Shown: positions 1 through 9,243 of the stretch, piece by piece | Layout: the number at the start of each line of letters is the position of its first letter | Numbering within the stretch: position 1 is the first letter of the stretch | Translations under genes and position numbers: made by a program | Notes under the pieces: generated by a model | The model's input: the letters and a program-made list of their open reading frames with translations, nothing else | Told to the model about the DNA's origin: nothing | Database searches by the model: none | NCBI RefSeq assembly: GCF_049670895.1 | Contig: NZ_CP187170.1 | DNA: 64,000 nucleotides | Origin: Pasteurella sp049670895 | GTDB lineage: Bacteria; Pseudomonadota; Gammaproteobacteria; Enterobacterales; Pasteurellaceae | Reading direction: 5' to 3' (one strand)

Positions 1-41
1 GACCTTTAATTTATTCACCCTTTATTTCACAATAATATGAT

Positions 42-63
42 AAGGGCGGCATAAGTCGCCCTT
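42..63. other. Intergenic hairpin upstream of fbpB
   Basis: A 7-bp inverted repeat (AAGGGCG ... CGCCCTT) with an 8-base loop lies 30 bases before fbpB. It has no long T-run, so it is more likely an intra-operon attenuator or mRNA-stabilising stem after a preceding gene (fbpA would be expected outside the window) than a full terminator. The function is inferred. Confidence 0.45.
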
Positions 64-92
64 TCATATGCTAAAACACTGTTGACGCCAAA

Positions 93-1751
93 ATGTTCCT
101 ATTCAAAAAAATAAGCTGGAATGTGACCGCACTTTTATGTGTGTTGTTTTTCCTCTTACCTTTAATTTCCATTTTTTATCAATCTTGGCAAGCTGACTGG
201 GCGAATATCCAGCATCTCTGGCAAACGGTTCTGACCGATTACAGCCTTAATTCACTGCTTCTGGTATTGGGTACTGTCTGTTTAAGTTTGTGTTTTGCAT
301 TGCCTGCCGCTTGGATCATTTCTAACTATCAATTTTATGGTCAAAGAACCTTGCAATGGGCGTTGTGTTTACCCCTTGCCATGCCTGCGTATTTAGTTGG
401 CTATTTGTACACCGATTTGCTAGACCATGCGGGACCTGTTCAATCTTTCTTACGTCAATTATTTGGTTGGTCAACACCACAAGATTATTGGTTTCCGCCA
501 ATTCGAACCCTTGGCGGGGCTTGTTTTATCTTAGCCTTAGTGCTTTACCCTTATGTATTTTTATTGGTACGTGTCGCCTTATTAGAACAATCTGAAAACT
601 TAATTCACAGTGCCAAAACCTTAGGGGCTCGTCCACTTTATTTACTTCGAAAAATCACATTACCTCTTATTCGCCCTGCCATTGCGGTGGGTGCCTCTTT
701 AGTGGCAATGGAAACCTTAGGGGATTTCGGCACCGTGTATTACTTTGCGATCCCAACCTTAACTACCGCCGTGTACGACACTTGGCTAGGTTACGGTGAT
801 TTAGGTGCTGCCAGTCAAATTTCTTTATTGATGTTGTTGATGATTTTTTGTCTGTTATGGTTAGAAAGGTACAGTCGTCGTAAACAAAAAACCTACCAGC
901 GTGGTTATGAAAAAAAACATTGCCTCAAACCCATTTATGGATGGAAATTACGCCTTGCTCAAACCTATTGTTGGGGATTGGTCACCGTCGCCTTTTTCAT
1001 TCCATTAGCCAAACTTCTTTATTGGGCAATATCCTATTTCGATATGCGTCAAGCGGATAACTTCCTGAAATATGCTTATCACAGCCTATCCACCTCAACC
1101 CTTGCGGCAATATGCTGTGTGTTACTGGCATTGTTCTTACATTTTTTTAATCGTTTAGCATTACAACGCTCGCCAGCACAGCAACAAATTGGGCATTACA
1201 GTTTGCAACTTTCCTCACTGGGTTATGCCATCCCGGGCACCGTCTTGGCTATCGGGATCTTAATTCCTTACACCCAAGCCGATCATATCGTGAATGATTT
1301 ACTTAAATATTTTGATATTTCGCCTGTGGGTCTGCTTTTCTCGGGATCCATGTTTGCCTTAATTTCTGCCTATACCATTCGCTTTGCAGCGATGGCAATT
1401 GGCGGTGTTGAAACCTCTTTCCAGAAAATTTCACCCTCTCTTGATATGGCAAGTCGAACCTTAGGGCAAAATGGCTTAGGTATGCTACGTCGTGTACACA
1501 TTCCTTTGCTTTCAAAAGGCATTTTAACAGCCTTGATGATGGTGTTTATCGAAACCATGAAAGAACTCAATGCCTCATTATTATTGCGTCCCTTTAATTT
1601 TGATACGTTGGCAACCCATGTCTTTACCTTTACGTCTGATGAGCAACTGGAACAAGCTGCCTTGCCAGCCATTGTGTTAGTTTTGGTCGGCTTATTGCCG
1701 ATTATTTGGCTTACTCGCTCATTAGTCCTTCATTCAGAAAAAGAACGTTAA
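93..1751 (+). CDS. fbpB: Ferric iron ABC transporter permease FbpB/AfuB
   Basis: Inner-membrane permease of a periplasmic-binding-protein-dependent Fe3+ importer. The 552-residue protein is a fused two-domain permease typical of the FbpB/AfuB/SfuB family. The two cytoplasmic EAA loops, which dock on the ATPase, are visible at about residues 172-196 (SAKTLGARPLYLLRKITLPL) and 452-477 (ASRTLGQNGLGMLRRVHIPL). About twelve hydrophobic segments are present. The ATPase gene fbpC starts 2 bases after the stop, so the two are co-transcribed; the binding protein fbpA should lie just upstream of the window. Substrate is inferred from family similarity; a close relative could carry another metal. Confidence 0.9.
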   Translation: MFLFKKISWNVTALLCVLFFLLPLISIFYQSWQADWANIQHLWQTVLTDYSLNSLLLVLGTVCLSLCFALPAAWIISNYQFYGQRTLQWALCLPLAMPAYLVGYLYTDLLDHAGPVQSFLRQLFGWSTPQDYWFPPIRTLGGACFILALVLYPYVFLLVRVALLEQSENLIHSAKTLGARPLYLLRKITLPLIRPAIAVGASLVAMETLGDFGTVYYFAIPTLTTAVYDTWLGYGDLGAASQISLLMLLMIFCLLWLERYSRRKQKTYQRGYEKKHCLKPIYGWKLRLAQTYCWGLVTVAFFIPLAKLLYWAISYFDMRQADNFLKYAYHSLSTSTLAAICCVLLALFLHFFNRLALQRSPAQQQIGHYSLQLSSLGYAIPGTVLAIGILIPYTQADHIVNDLLKYFDISPVGLLFSGSMFALISAYTIRFAAMAIGGVETSFQKISPSLDMASRTLGQNGLGMLRRVHIPLLSKGILTALMMVFIETMKELNASLLLRPFNFDTLATHVFTFTSDEQLEQAALPAIVLVLVGLLPIIWLTRSLVLHSEKER

Positions 1752-1753
1752 TT

Positions 1754-2794
1754 ATGGCTATTTTACAAATTTCACAACTCAGCTGCGGCTATAGTACAGA
1801 AAATGTCTTGCAATGCTTAGATCTTCAAATGGAACAAAATGAAATTTTGTGCCTACTCGGAGCCAGTGGTTGTGGCAAAACCACACTTTTAAAATCCATT
1901 GCAGGCTTACAAGAAATCCAACAGGGTGAGATTCTCTTTAATCAACAAAACTTAGCAAAACTCCCTGTGGAAAAACGTCAAATTGGCGTCATTTTCCAAG
2001 ATTATGCACTTTTCCCCCATTTAACCGTGAAAGAAAATATCGCCTTTGGTTTATTTCAAAAAAGTACGGGAGAAAAACAAGCCATTATTGAAAAAATGAC
2101 GGCACTGGTGCGACTTACAGGCTTGTTAGAACGTTATCCTTATGAACTCTCAGGCGGTCAACAGCAACGTGTCGCCATTGCAAGGGCATTAGCTTGTGAG
2201 CCTCGCTTGCTGCTCTTAGATGAGCCTTTCTCAAATATTGACAGCCAAGTACGCTATCAAATGATTGATGAAATTAAAGAAATTCTGAAAAATCAAAAAA
2301 TTCCAGCCATCTTTGTCACCCATAGCAAAGAAGAAGCCTTTGCTTTTGCCGACAGACTCGCGATTATGGATCAAGGTAAAATTGTACAGGTGGGCGATGC
2401 CGATGCCTTGTATCAAATGCCGATTAATAAATTTGTGGCGGAATTTTTAGGGAATGTGAATTATTTAACTTGTGAGGTACTCTCGCCGTGTTCTTTCCGC
2501 TCAGCCATTGGGGATTATCACTTTGACCACCCTTTACATTTTGCAGATGGTAAAGCTGTGGAAGTAGGGAAAAAAGTGGATTGGTTAGTCAGACCGCAAA
2601 GTTTTCAAATTCACCAAGATGAGAACGGTTCTGGCGTCATTATAAGAAAGCGTTTTTTAGGCCCATATAGCCAATATCAAGTTCAAGTTGGCGAGACTGT
2701 TTTTATGGTACAAAGCTCAAAACATTTTCCTGTTAACACACAAGTACGCTTGGACTATAAATGTGTGCTCCCTGTATTATTTGACGTGGAATAA
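1754..2794 (+). CDS. fbpC: Ferric iron ABC transporter ATP-binding protein FbpC
   Basis: ATPase that energises iron import with FbpB. The start chosen is the ATG at 1754, two bases after fbpB; it gives 346 residues, and the reading frame upstream overlaps fbpB without similarity. Walker A GASGCGKT is at residues 36-43, the signature LSGGQQQRV begins near 132, and Walker B LLLLDEP near 152. The C-terminal ~110 residues resemble a TOBE-type regulatory domain of the Fbp/Pot class. It closes the operon and converges on fadR. Confidence 0.92.
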   Translation: MAILQISQLSCGYSTENVLQCLDLQMEQNEILCLLGASGCGKTTLLKSIAGLQEIQQGEILFNQQNLAKLPVEKRQIGVIFQDYALFPHLTVKENIAFGLFQKSTGEKQAIIEKMTALVRLTGLLERYPYELSGGQQQRVAIARALACEPRLLLLDEPFSNIDSQVRYQMIDEIKEILKNQKIPAIFVTHSKEEAFAFADRLAIMDQGKIVQVGDADALYQMPINKFVAEFLGNVNYLTCEVLSPCSFRSAIGDYHFDHPLHFADGKAVEVGKKVDWLVRPQSFQIHQDENGSGVIIRKRFLGPYSQYQVQVGETVFMVQSSKHFPVNTQVRLDYKCVLPVLFDVE

Positions 2795-2814
2795 GCAACA
2801 ATAAGAAAGTCTCT

Positions 2815-2850
2815 GCACCTTATCAACGAGTACACATTAAGATAAGGTGC
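2815..2850. terminator. Inverted repeat between fbpC and fadR
   Basis: A 10-bp perfect inverted repeat (GCACCTTATC ... GATAAGGTGC) with a 16-base loop sits between two convergent genes. It lacks a clear T-run on either strand, so terminator function is only likely. An uptake signal (AAGTGCGGT) follows at about 2856. Confidence 0.5.
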
Positions 2851-2893
2851 GATGCAAAGTGCGGTGGATTTTAAAAAAGTTTTGAAAACGGCA

Positions 2894-3619
2894 TTACTCA
2901 CCGAAATCCGCAGGTAAAAATGCTTGCATTTTCGTCCAAATGACCCCACTATCTTTACCATATTGACGAATACATTCTTTCACATCATTGACTTTCTGTG
3001 TTCGGCAAAGCTCTCTTAAAGCAATATAAAAGCTTTTTGCGAGTTCACGTGCGGCAGGGTTGGCAAAATAAAAAACACCGACTCGAGTATATAATCCTTT
3101 TAAACTGTTTAAAATTAAACCATATACGGGATTATCCGAAGCAAAGGCTAGTTTACGGAATAAATCATAATCAAAATTGGTGTAGGCTTCTGCCGTATCG
3201 GTCAGTGTATCGAGGGGATCAAAGATCGCAAGTGATTTTTCTGGCTCTAATTTAAACGCCTTTTGAATATAAATTGCAGAAATATTCGTTCTGGCTGACA
3301 ACACATTTGAAATAAAACTTGGTAAGCGAGTACTGTCTAAACGGATAAGCACTTCCAAAATATTTAAACCTGAGGTTTCCCAAATGTCATTCACCTTTGT
3401 GGGTTTACCATGTTGAATATTGAGCCAACCATCTCGTGCTAATCGTTGCAAGACTTCTCGTAATGTGGTTCGAGTGACACCGATTTTTTCCGCCAATTCT
3501 CTTTCTGCAGGTAAATCAGAACCTGGAGGGAAATGATTATTCCAGATACTTCTGACAATATACTCTTCCGCTAAACCAGCCGGACTTTGTGCTTTTAAGA
3601 TAGGTTGATCGTTATTCAT
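2894..3619 (-). CDS. fadR: Fatty acid metabolism regulator FadR
   Basis: GntR-family transcription factor that senses long-chain acyl-CoA and controls fatty-acid degradation and unsaturated fatty-acid synthesis. The 241-residue length matches FadR (about 239). The winged helix occupies residues ~15-75, with the recognition region ELAEKIGVTRTTLREVLQRL at 41-60; the remainder is the all-helical FadR_C acyl-CoA domain. It is divergent from nhaB, the same neighbourhood as in enterobacteria. Between the two genes is a tandem direct repeat (3634-3686) that could carry its operator. Confidence 0.93.
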   Translation of the reverse strand: MNNDQPILKAQSPAGLAEEYIVRSIWNNHFPPGSDLPAERELAEKIGVTRTTLREVLQRLARDGWLNIQHGKPTKVNDIWETSGLNILEVLIRLDSTRLPSFISNVLSARTNISAIYIQKAFKLEPEKSLAIFDPLDTLTDTAEAYTNFDYDLFRKLAFASDNPVYGLILNSLKGLYTRVGVFYFANPAARELAKSFYIALRELCRTQKVNDVKECIRQYGKDSGVIWTKMQAFLPADFGE

Positions 3620-3633
3620 ACGCTTCTTCTAGT

Positions 3634-3686
3634 AAAAAATTTAAAAATGTGATCTAGTTAAAAAAATTTAAAATGTGATATAGCTA
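3634..3686. repeat. Tandem direct repeat in fadR-nhaB intergenic region
   Basis: Two consecutive ~26-base copies: 3634-3660 and 3661-3686. Each has an A/T-rich block followed by TGTGAT(C/A)TAG(T/C)TA. The repeat lies 15 bases upstream of the fadR start codon and about 115 upstream of nhaB, a position suited to an operator shared by both genes. It does not match the enterobacterial FadR consensus closely; the role is inference. Confidence 0.5.
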
Positions 3687-3799
3687 ACAAAATAGTTATG
3701 TAGGTATTATCGTTCAAAGCAGTATATATTACAATTATTGAATTATTATATTTAAAATTTTCAAAAAAGATTTAATTTTAAACTAAGGTGGTAGTAAAA

Positions 3800-5338
3800 A
3801 TGAGTTATACTCAAGCTTTCCTAAAAAATTTTTTAGGGTCCAGTCCTGACTGGTATAAAATTGCAATTGTTCTTTTTCTAATCATAAACCCTCTCGTCTT
3901 TTTCTGTATTGATCCTTTCCTCGCTGGTTGGCTCCTCGTCGCCGAATTTATCTTTACCTTAGCCATGGCATTGAAATGCTACCCGCTACAGCCCGGTGGT
4001 CTATTAGCATTAGAAGCGGCAATTATTGGGATGACTCACCCAGAACATATAAAAGCAGAAATCATGGCAAATTTTGAAGTCATTCTGCTTTTAATTTTTA
4101 TGGTAGCTGGCATTTACTTTATGAAAAATCTGCTACTTTTTGTCTTCACTAAATTACTCCTCAGCATTCGTTCAAAAATCGTTCTTTCCTTCTCATTTTG
4201 TTTAAGTGCGGCATTTTTATCCGCATTTTTAGATGCGTTAACGGTTGTGGCTGTCATTATTAGCGTCGGAATGGGCTTTTATGGTGTTTATCATAAAGTG
4301 GCATCAGGTAAAAAAAATGAGGTGGATAACATTGAAAATGATGACAATATCGGTGATAACAAAGAAACCTTAGAGCAATTTCGTGCATTTTTACGCAGCT
4401 TAATGATGCATGCAGGGGTCGGAACCGCACTCGGTGGGGTCATGACCATGGTGGGAGAACCTCAAAACCTCATTATTGCAGAACAAGCACATTGGGCGTT
4501 TGCGGAGTTTTTCTTACGCATGTCGCCTGTTACCCTTCCCGTGCTCATTTTCGGCTTAACCACTTGTGTGCTATTAGAGAAATTCCAATTATTCGGTTAT
4601 GGTACCAAACTGCCCCGTAAAGTTTGGGGCGTATTAGCCAAATTTGATCGTAATAATCAGCAAAAAATGACCAAACAAGATCGCATAAAATTAATTTGCC
4701 AAGCCCTTGTCGGCATTTGGCTCATTGTGGGTCTTGCATTCCATTTAGCGGCGGTAGGGATTATTGGATTAACCGTCATTATTTTGACCACCTCTTTATG
4801 CGGAGTGACACAAGAACACGCCTTAGGGAAAGCGTTCCAAGAATCATTACCTTTCACCGCCTTATTAGTGGTCTTTTTCTCGGTGGTGGCGGTGATCATC
4901 GATCAACAACTTTTCTCACCGATTATTCAATTTGTCTTATCGGCAAACGAAAGCACACAATTAATGCTGTTTTATCTATTTAATGGCTTACTTTCTGCTA
5001 TTTCAGATAACGTTTTCGTTGCCACCGTGTATATTAATGAAACCAAAGCCGCATTAGAAGCGGGGCTGATTTCCCATAACCAATTTGAATTATTAGCCGT
5101 GGCAATCAATACAGGCACGAATTTACCTTCCATTGCCACACCAAATGGACAGGCAGCCTTTTTATTCCTCTTAACCTCGTCCTTAGCACCATTAATTCGT
5201 CTTTCTTATGGTCGTATGGTTTATATGGCATTGCCTTATACTATCGTACTGTCTGTCATTGGTTTATTAACCGTGGAATTTATTTTACCTAATGCTACAA
5301 TCATCTTAACGCAATTAGGCTTAATTGCCCCCGTTTAA
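3800..5338 (+). CDS. nhaB: Na+/H+ antiporter NhaB
   Basis: Inner-membrane sodium/proton antiporter for pH and Na+ homeostasis. The ATG at 3800 is preferred because AAGGTGGT sits 9 bases upstream; a GTG at 3788 is in frame but overlaps this ribosome-binding site. The product is 512 residues, close to E. coli NhaB (513), with about ten membrane segments and the conserved stretch GGVMTMVGEPQNLIIAEQAH. Residues ~178-200 form an Asn/Asp/Glu-rich charged loop (DNIENDDNIGDN). dsbB follows 20 bases downstream, so the two are probably co-transcribed. Confidence 0.95.
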   Translation: MSYTQAFLKNFLGSSPDWYKIAIVLFLIINPLVFFCIDPFLAGWLLVAEFIFTLAMALKCYPLQPGGLLALEAAIIGMTHPEHIKAEIMANFEVILLLIFMVAGIYFMKNLLLFVFTKLLLSIRSKIVLSFSFCLSAAFLSAFLDALTVVAVIISVGMGFYGVYHKVASGKKNEVDNIENDDNIGDNKETLEQFRAFLRSLMMHAGVGTALGGVMTMVGEPQNLIIAEQAHWAFAEFFLRMSPVTLPVLIFGLTTCVLLEKFQLFGYGTKLPRKVWGVLAKFDRNNQQKMTKQDRIKLICQALVGIWLIVGLAFHLAAVGIIGLTVIILTTSLCGVTQEHALGKAFQESLPFTALLVVFFSVVAVIIDQQLFSPIIQFVLSANESTQLMLFYLFNGLLSAISDNVFVATVYINETKAALEAGLISHNQFELLAVAINTGTNLPSIATPNGQAAFLFLLTSSLAPLIRLSYGRMVYMALPYTIVLSVIGLLTVEFILPNATIILTQLGLIAPV

Positions 5339-5358
5339 CAAAAGGAAGAGGGAGACGA

Positions 5359-5895
5359 ATGTTACAGTATTTGAAAACACTCTCAGCAACACGAGGCGGC
5401 TGGTTTTTACTTGCCCTTTCAGGATTTTTGCTAGAAATCACCGCACTTTACTTTCAACATGGCATGGGCTTGCAACCCTGTGTCATGTGCATTTATGAGC
5501 GAGTGGCACTACTTGGCATTATTCTCGCAGGCTTAATTGGCATGATTTATCCCCATGCTTTGGTGTTACGTTTAATCGCCTTGCTCATTGGCTTATGGAG
5601 TGCCATCAAAGGCTTACTCATCACCCTATCCCATCTAGATTTACAACTTTATCCCGCCCCGTGGAAACAATGTTCTGCCTTTGCTGAATTTCCAGAAACC
5701 TTGCCTTTAGATCGCTGGTTCCCCGCCATGTTTAATCCAACAGGCTCTTGTTCTGAAATCAGTTGGCAATTTTTAGGTTTTTCAATGGTGCAATGGCTAG
5801 TGGTGATTTTTGCCGTTTATACACTCTTATTAAGCTTACTGACACTGAGTCAAATCAAACGACTCAGACCTAAACAACGTCGCTTATTTAATTAA
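5359..5895 (+). CDS. dsbB: Disulfide bond formation protein DsbB
   Basis: Inner-membrane quinone-linked oxidase that re-oxidises periplasmic DsbA. The 178-residue protein has four membrane segments and both catalytic cysteine pairs: CVMC at residues 41-44 and the loop pair C105/C131. It is preceded by GGAGAC, follows nhaB by 20 bases and ends before a strong hairpin. The nhaB-dsbB order is conserved with E. coli. Confidence 0.95.
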   Translation: MLQYLKTLSATRGGWFLLALSGFLLEITALYFQHGMGLQPCVMCIYERVALLGIILAGLIGMIYPHALVLRLIALLIGLWSAIKGLLITLSHLDLQLYPAPWKQCSAFAEFPETLPLDRWFPAMFNPTGSCSEISWQFLGFSMVQWLVVIFAVYTLLLSLLTLSQIKRLRPKQRRLFN

Positions 5896-5900
5896 GCATA

Positions 5901-5934
5901 AAAAATAGGTAGAAGTGATCTTCTACCTATTTTT
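5901..5934. terminator. Terminator after dsbB
   Basis: Hairpin with about 15 paired bases (AAAAATAGGTAGAAG / CTTCTACCTATTTTT, 4-base loop) flanked by A and T runs. It can act for dsbB on the plus strand and for the small gene converging from the right. Confidence 0.85.
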
Positions 5935-5957
5935 CGTTTTCGCGGTGTAATATCCAT

Positions 5958-6104
5958 TCAAATCTCTTGTACAACAAACTGTAAGGCATGTCTGGCAAGT
6001 AAACGTGCTTTACGTTGTTTTAAGCGTTTTAAGCGTAACGCTCTCCCTTGTGATAAACGATACAATTTTCTGGTTGGTTTTAAAAAAGTTTTACGTTTTA
6101 CCAT
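5958..6104 (-). CDS. Small very basic protein, 48 residues, unrecognised
   Basis: Short reading frame starting ATG at 6104, with a good ribosome-binding site GAGAGGAAG five bases upstream, and ending TGA at 5958. The product begins MVKRKTFLKPTRKLYRLSQG and has about seventeen Lys/Arg among 48 residues, with no Asp and one Glu. The C-terminal third is more hydrophobic. It looks like a nucleic-acid-binding or ribosome-associated peptide, or a ribosomal-protein-like fragment. I do not recognise a family. It sits between dsbB and mltF and may share the mltF transcript (28 bases downstream of the mltF stop). Confidence 0.55.
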   Translation of the reverse strand: MVKRKTFLKPTRKLYRLSQGRALRLKRLKQRKARLLARHALQFVVQEI

Positions 6105-6131
6105 ACTTCCTCTCATTTTTATTGTGTTTGT

Positions 6132-7577
6132 TTAGTTTGTTGTATTTTCTAATGCCTCAATAGCTTTCATCTCATCTTCCACCTTTCCTGCATCATGTTG
6201 TGTTTGCTGGATACGATAGTAATTAATGATGCTGTTCATATAACGGCGAATATTTTCTACATAACGGAAGGCTTCGTAGCCACGGGCATAACCGTATTTT
6301 AAATTGGTGTAATAACGTTTTTCAGCTAATAAGGGAAGATTTTTTTTCACATCTAACCAATTATCTGGATCACCACCTAAATTTTTTGTTAAACGGCGAG
6401 CATCTAATAAATGCCCCAATCCCATGTTATAAGCCGCTAATGCAAACCAAATCCGTTCTTCTTGATTAATGGTATCAGGCATTTGGGTAATAAGCCAATG
6501 TAAATAATCCGAACCTGCTTTAATGCTTTGCTCTGGATCTGTACGATCGATAATTTTCATTCGCTCAGCTGTTGCCTTGGTTAACATCATCATCCCACGC
6601 ACCCCTGTTGGTGAGGTGGCATCAGGATTCCAATGGGATTCTTGATAGGCAATCGCAGCCAGTAAACGCCAATCTAAGTCTCCTTTGTATTTTTCAAATA
6701 ATGGTGCATATTTAGGCAAGACGGTATCAATGGCTTTTAAATAACTGCGTGTATCCACATAATCAAACTGGGTCAAATGGTTAAAATATTTTTCTTCAAT
6801 ACGAGCAACTAACCCTGTTTCAATGGCACTGTTCATAAAATCCAACAAAGCTGCTTGTAATTCGCTATACGAATTATTAGGTAAATACCAATGTACCGTA
6901 GATTCATCGGTTAAATCAAACGCCACAGCCACATTGGGTTTAATTTGTTGTACTGCAGACACATCAATGGAGTTTGCAATAGCATAATCAATTTTGCCAT
7001 TTGCCATTTGGATCAATAATTCTTCTGGGGTCAATTTATCATTCACTGACCACGTTAAATCAGGATATTTTTCTTTCGCATCTTGCAAAAGTGCGGTCAA
7101 TTCTGAACCCGAAATAATGCCCAATTTGCCTTTTAATTGCCCTAAATGACGTGGACGCTCTTCACCTTTGCGATACACTAACTGCCACGAGGCAGAATAA
7201 TAAGTCGGCCCGACTTGAAATTGCTCCAGTTTTTTCGCTTGATACAATAAATTGGCGGCAGCAATGTCTATTTGATTGTTCTCTAATGCCTGAAACAATT
7301 CATCGCCATTAGACATGGGTAAGATTTCTAACGACACATTCAAGTAATCAGCAAAGGCTTTGCTTAACTCATATTCTAAGCCTGCGGGTTGCCCTGAATG
7401 ATCGATAAAATAAGAAATGGGGTTATTGATCGTTCCAACGATTAATTTGCCTCGATTTTGAATGGCAGTGTAACGATTTTCCTCCGACTGCATAATGGAC
7501 TGCCATGGAAACACCATGTCAATTGCCCATAAAAACAAGGCGAAGATAGCGATAATCCGTAGAAATAATCCTTTCAA
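6132..7577 (-). CDS. mltF: Membrane-bound lytic murein transglycosylase F
   Basis: Periplasmic peptidoglycan lytic transglycosylase anchored at the outer membrane. The start is TTG at 7577, preceded by AGAGGT; no ATG fits the signal sequence better. Residues 1-24 form a hydrophobic leader. Residues ~44-265 are a solute-binding-protein-like domain (regulatory in the family) and ~285-430 the SLT lysozyme-like domain with catalytic Glu313 in YQESHWNP. 481 residues, usual for MltF. It converges with dsbB and is read in the same direction as murA, but separated from it by a terminator. Confidence 0.93.
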   Translation of the reverse strand: MKGLFLRIIAIFALFLWAIDMVFPWQSIMQSEENRYTAIQNRGKLIVGTINNPISYFIDHSGQPAGLEYELSKAFADYLNVSLEILPMSNGDELFQALENNQIDIAAANLLYQAKKLEQFQVGPTYYSASWQLVYRKGEERPRHLGQLKGKLGIISGSELTALLQDAKEKYPDLTWSVNDKLTPEELLIQMANGKIDYAIANSIDVSAVQQIKPNVAVAFDLTDESTVHWYLPNNSYSELQAALLDFMNSAIETGLVARIEEKYFNHLTQFDYVDTRSYLKAIDTVLPKYAPLFEKYKGDLDWRLLAAIAYQESHWNPDATSPTGVRGMMMLTKATAERMKIIDRTDPEQSIKAGSDYLHWLITQMPDTINQEERIWFALAAYNMGLGHLLDARRLTKNLGGDPDNWLDVKKNLPLLAEKRYYTNLKYGYARGYEAFRYVENIRRYMNSIINYYRIQQTQHDAGKVEDEMKAIEALENTTN

Positions 7578-7644
7578 ATGACCTCTTTATATTATCTTAT
7601 GTGAAAATCTTGGCATTTTAACGACTAAAGAAAAAATATACAAA

Positions 7645-7671
7645 TTAAAAAGGCGAGTTATAAACCCGCCT
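7645..7671 (-). terminator. Terminator after murA
   Basis: On the minus strand AGGCGGGTT-TATA-ACTCGCCT is followed by TTTT; it begins 19 bases after the murA stop and ends the mla-murA operon. Confidence 0.8.
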
Positions 7672-7689
7672 AATAAATCCATTTCCTGA

Positions 7690-8967
7690 TTAACATTCTT
7701 CGCTTTCTGCAGAAAAACGTTCAATACGGGCACCTAAACCACGTAATTTTTCTTCAATACGTTCATAGCCACGATCAATATGATAAATACGATCCACAAT
7801 GGTTTCACCCGTTGCAATACAACCAGCCAAGACTAAACTGATTGACGCACGTAAATCCGTAGCCATCACTTCCGCACCACTTAAATGATCCACACCATGA
7901 CAAATTGCAGTATTCCCTTCAATCTCGGCTTTTCCGCCCATACGAATCAATTCTGGAATATGCATGAAACGATTTTCGAAAATGGTTTCTGTAATAATGC
8001 TCGTGCCACTTGCCACCATATTTAATAGGGTAAATTGTGCTTGCATATCCGTTGGAAAACCTGGATAAGGTGCAGTACGGATATTCACCGCACGAGGACG
8101 ATTACCTAGCATATCTAATGTGATGCTATTTTCTGTGACATCGATTTGTGCCCCCGCTTCACGTAATTTATCAATGACTGCATCGAGAGTATCGGCTTTC
8201 GTATTTTTACATTGAATACGACCACCCGAAATCGCTGCTGCCACTAAGAATGTGCCCGTTTCAATACGATCTGGCACAATACTATGCTCACAACCGCCGA
8301 GATGATCCACCCCTTCCACAGTAATGGTGTCTGTTCCCGCACCCGAAATTTTCGCCCCCATTTTATTGAGGAAAATCGCTGTGTCGCTAATTTCAGGTTC
8401 ACGGGCTGCATTTTCAATTGTGGTTACCCCTTTCGCCAAGGTCGCAGCCATCATAATGGATAAGGTTGCTCCCACACTGACTTTTTCCACCACAATGCGA
8501 GTGCCCATTAAACGGTGATCCACATAGGCTTTGACATAGCCATCTTCTAAAATGATTTTCGCCCCTAAACGCTCTAAACCACTTATATGCAGATCCACAG
8601 GACGTGCACCAATAGAACAGCCTCCCGGTAATGAAACCTGACCTTGATTAAAACGTGCAACCAAAGGGGCTAATGCCCAAATTGAGGCTCGCATCGTTTT
8701 TACAAGTTCATAAGGGGCAATAAAATGATCAATTTTTGATGCATCAATATCTACGGCACCTTCCGCATCACGTTCCACTTTTACACCTAATTTGCGTAAA
8801 ATTTTAAACGTGGTATCAATGTCTTTTAATTCTGGAACATTGGTTAATCTAACTGGTTTTTCGGCCAAAATTGCGGCAAAAAGGATAGGCAAGGCAGCAT
8901 TTTTTGCCCCTGAAATATTCACGCTTCCTTTTAAACAAGATTGTCCATAAACACGAAATTTTTGCAT
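7690..8967 (-). CDS. murA: UDP-N-acetylglucosamine 1-carboxyvinyltransferase MurA
   Basis: First committed enzyme of peptidoglycan synthesis: transfers enolpyruvate from PEP to UDP-GlcNAc in the cytoplasm; target of fosfomycin. 425 residues. The catalytic cysteine is visible as C117 in LPGGCSIGARPVD, and the substrate-binding Lys-Asn pair K22-N23 in SGAKNAALP. It is the last gene of the mlaFEDCB-ibaG-murA cluster, starting 18 bases after the ibaG stop, an order shared with many gammaproteobacteria. Confidence 0.97.
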   Translation of the reverse strand: MQKFRVYGQSCLKGSVNISGAKNAALPILFAAILAEKPVRLTNVPELKDIDTTFKILRKLGVKVERDAEGAVDIDASKIDHFIAPYELVKTMRASIWALAPLVARFNQGQVSLPGGCSIGARPVDLHISGLERLGAKIILEDGYVKAYVDHRLMGTRIVVEKVSVGATLSIMMAATLAKGVTTIENAAREPEISDTAIFLNKMGAKISGAGTDTITVEGVDHLGGCEHSIVPDRIETGTFLVAAAISGGRIQCKNTKADTLDAVIDKLREAGAQIDVTENSITLDMLGNRPRAVNIRTAPYPGFPTDMQAQFTLLNMVASGTSIITETIFENRFMHIPELIRMGGKAEIEGNTAICHGVDHLSGAEVMATDLRASISLVLAGCIATGETIVDRIYHIDRGYERIEEKLRGLGARIERFSAESEEC

Positions 8968-8985
8968 AAGAATTATCCTATAAGC

Positions 8986-9243
8986 TTAACAAGGTTGATT
9001 AAGCAAGCGTTCTCGCTTCCATTTTTCAACTGTATAGGTTTTAATTGTTAAGGCATGAATTGCATTACTTGAAATATGTTCCATTAATGGTGCATAAATC
9101 AATTGTTGCTGTTTCACTCTTGATAAACCGGCAAATTCATCACTTACCGCAATCACACCATAATGTGCATTCTCCCCTTGAACATAGACTTCATCTAAAT
9201 TCAATGCCTCTTTTAAAATACGTTCTATTTCTTGCGTTTCCAT
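8986..9243 (-). CDS. ibaG: BolA-family protein IbaG (YrbA)
   Basis: Small acid-stress/iron-sulfur-related BolA-like protein. The ATG at 9243 overlaps the mlaB stop by one base (TAATG), giving 85 residues; a longer frame upstream lies inside mlaB and is not used. The BolA fold is seen in the pattern around HYGVIAVSDEFAGLSRVKQQ and the conserved C-terminal HALTIKTYT. Between mlaB and murA, the standard location of ibaG. Confidence 0.93.
   Translation of the reverse strand: METQEIERILKEALNLDEVYVQGENAHYGVIAVSDEFAGLSRVKQQQLIYAPLMEHISSNAIHALTIKTYTVEKWKRERLLNQPC

Noticed and set aside
1754..2794. An upstream start of fbpC at 1706
   Set aside because: The extra 16 codons lie in the end of fbpB and do not match the family; ATG 1754 is at the normal position.
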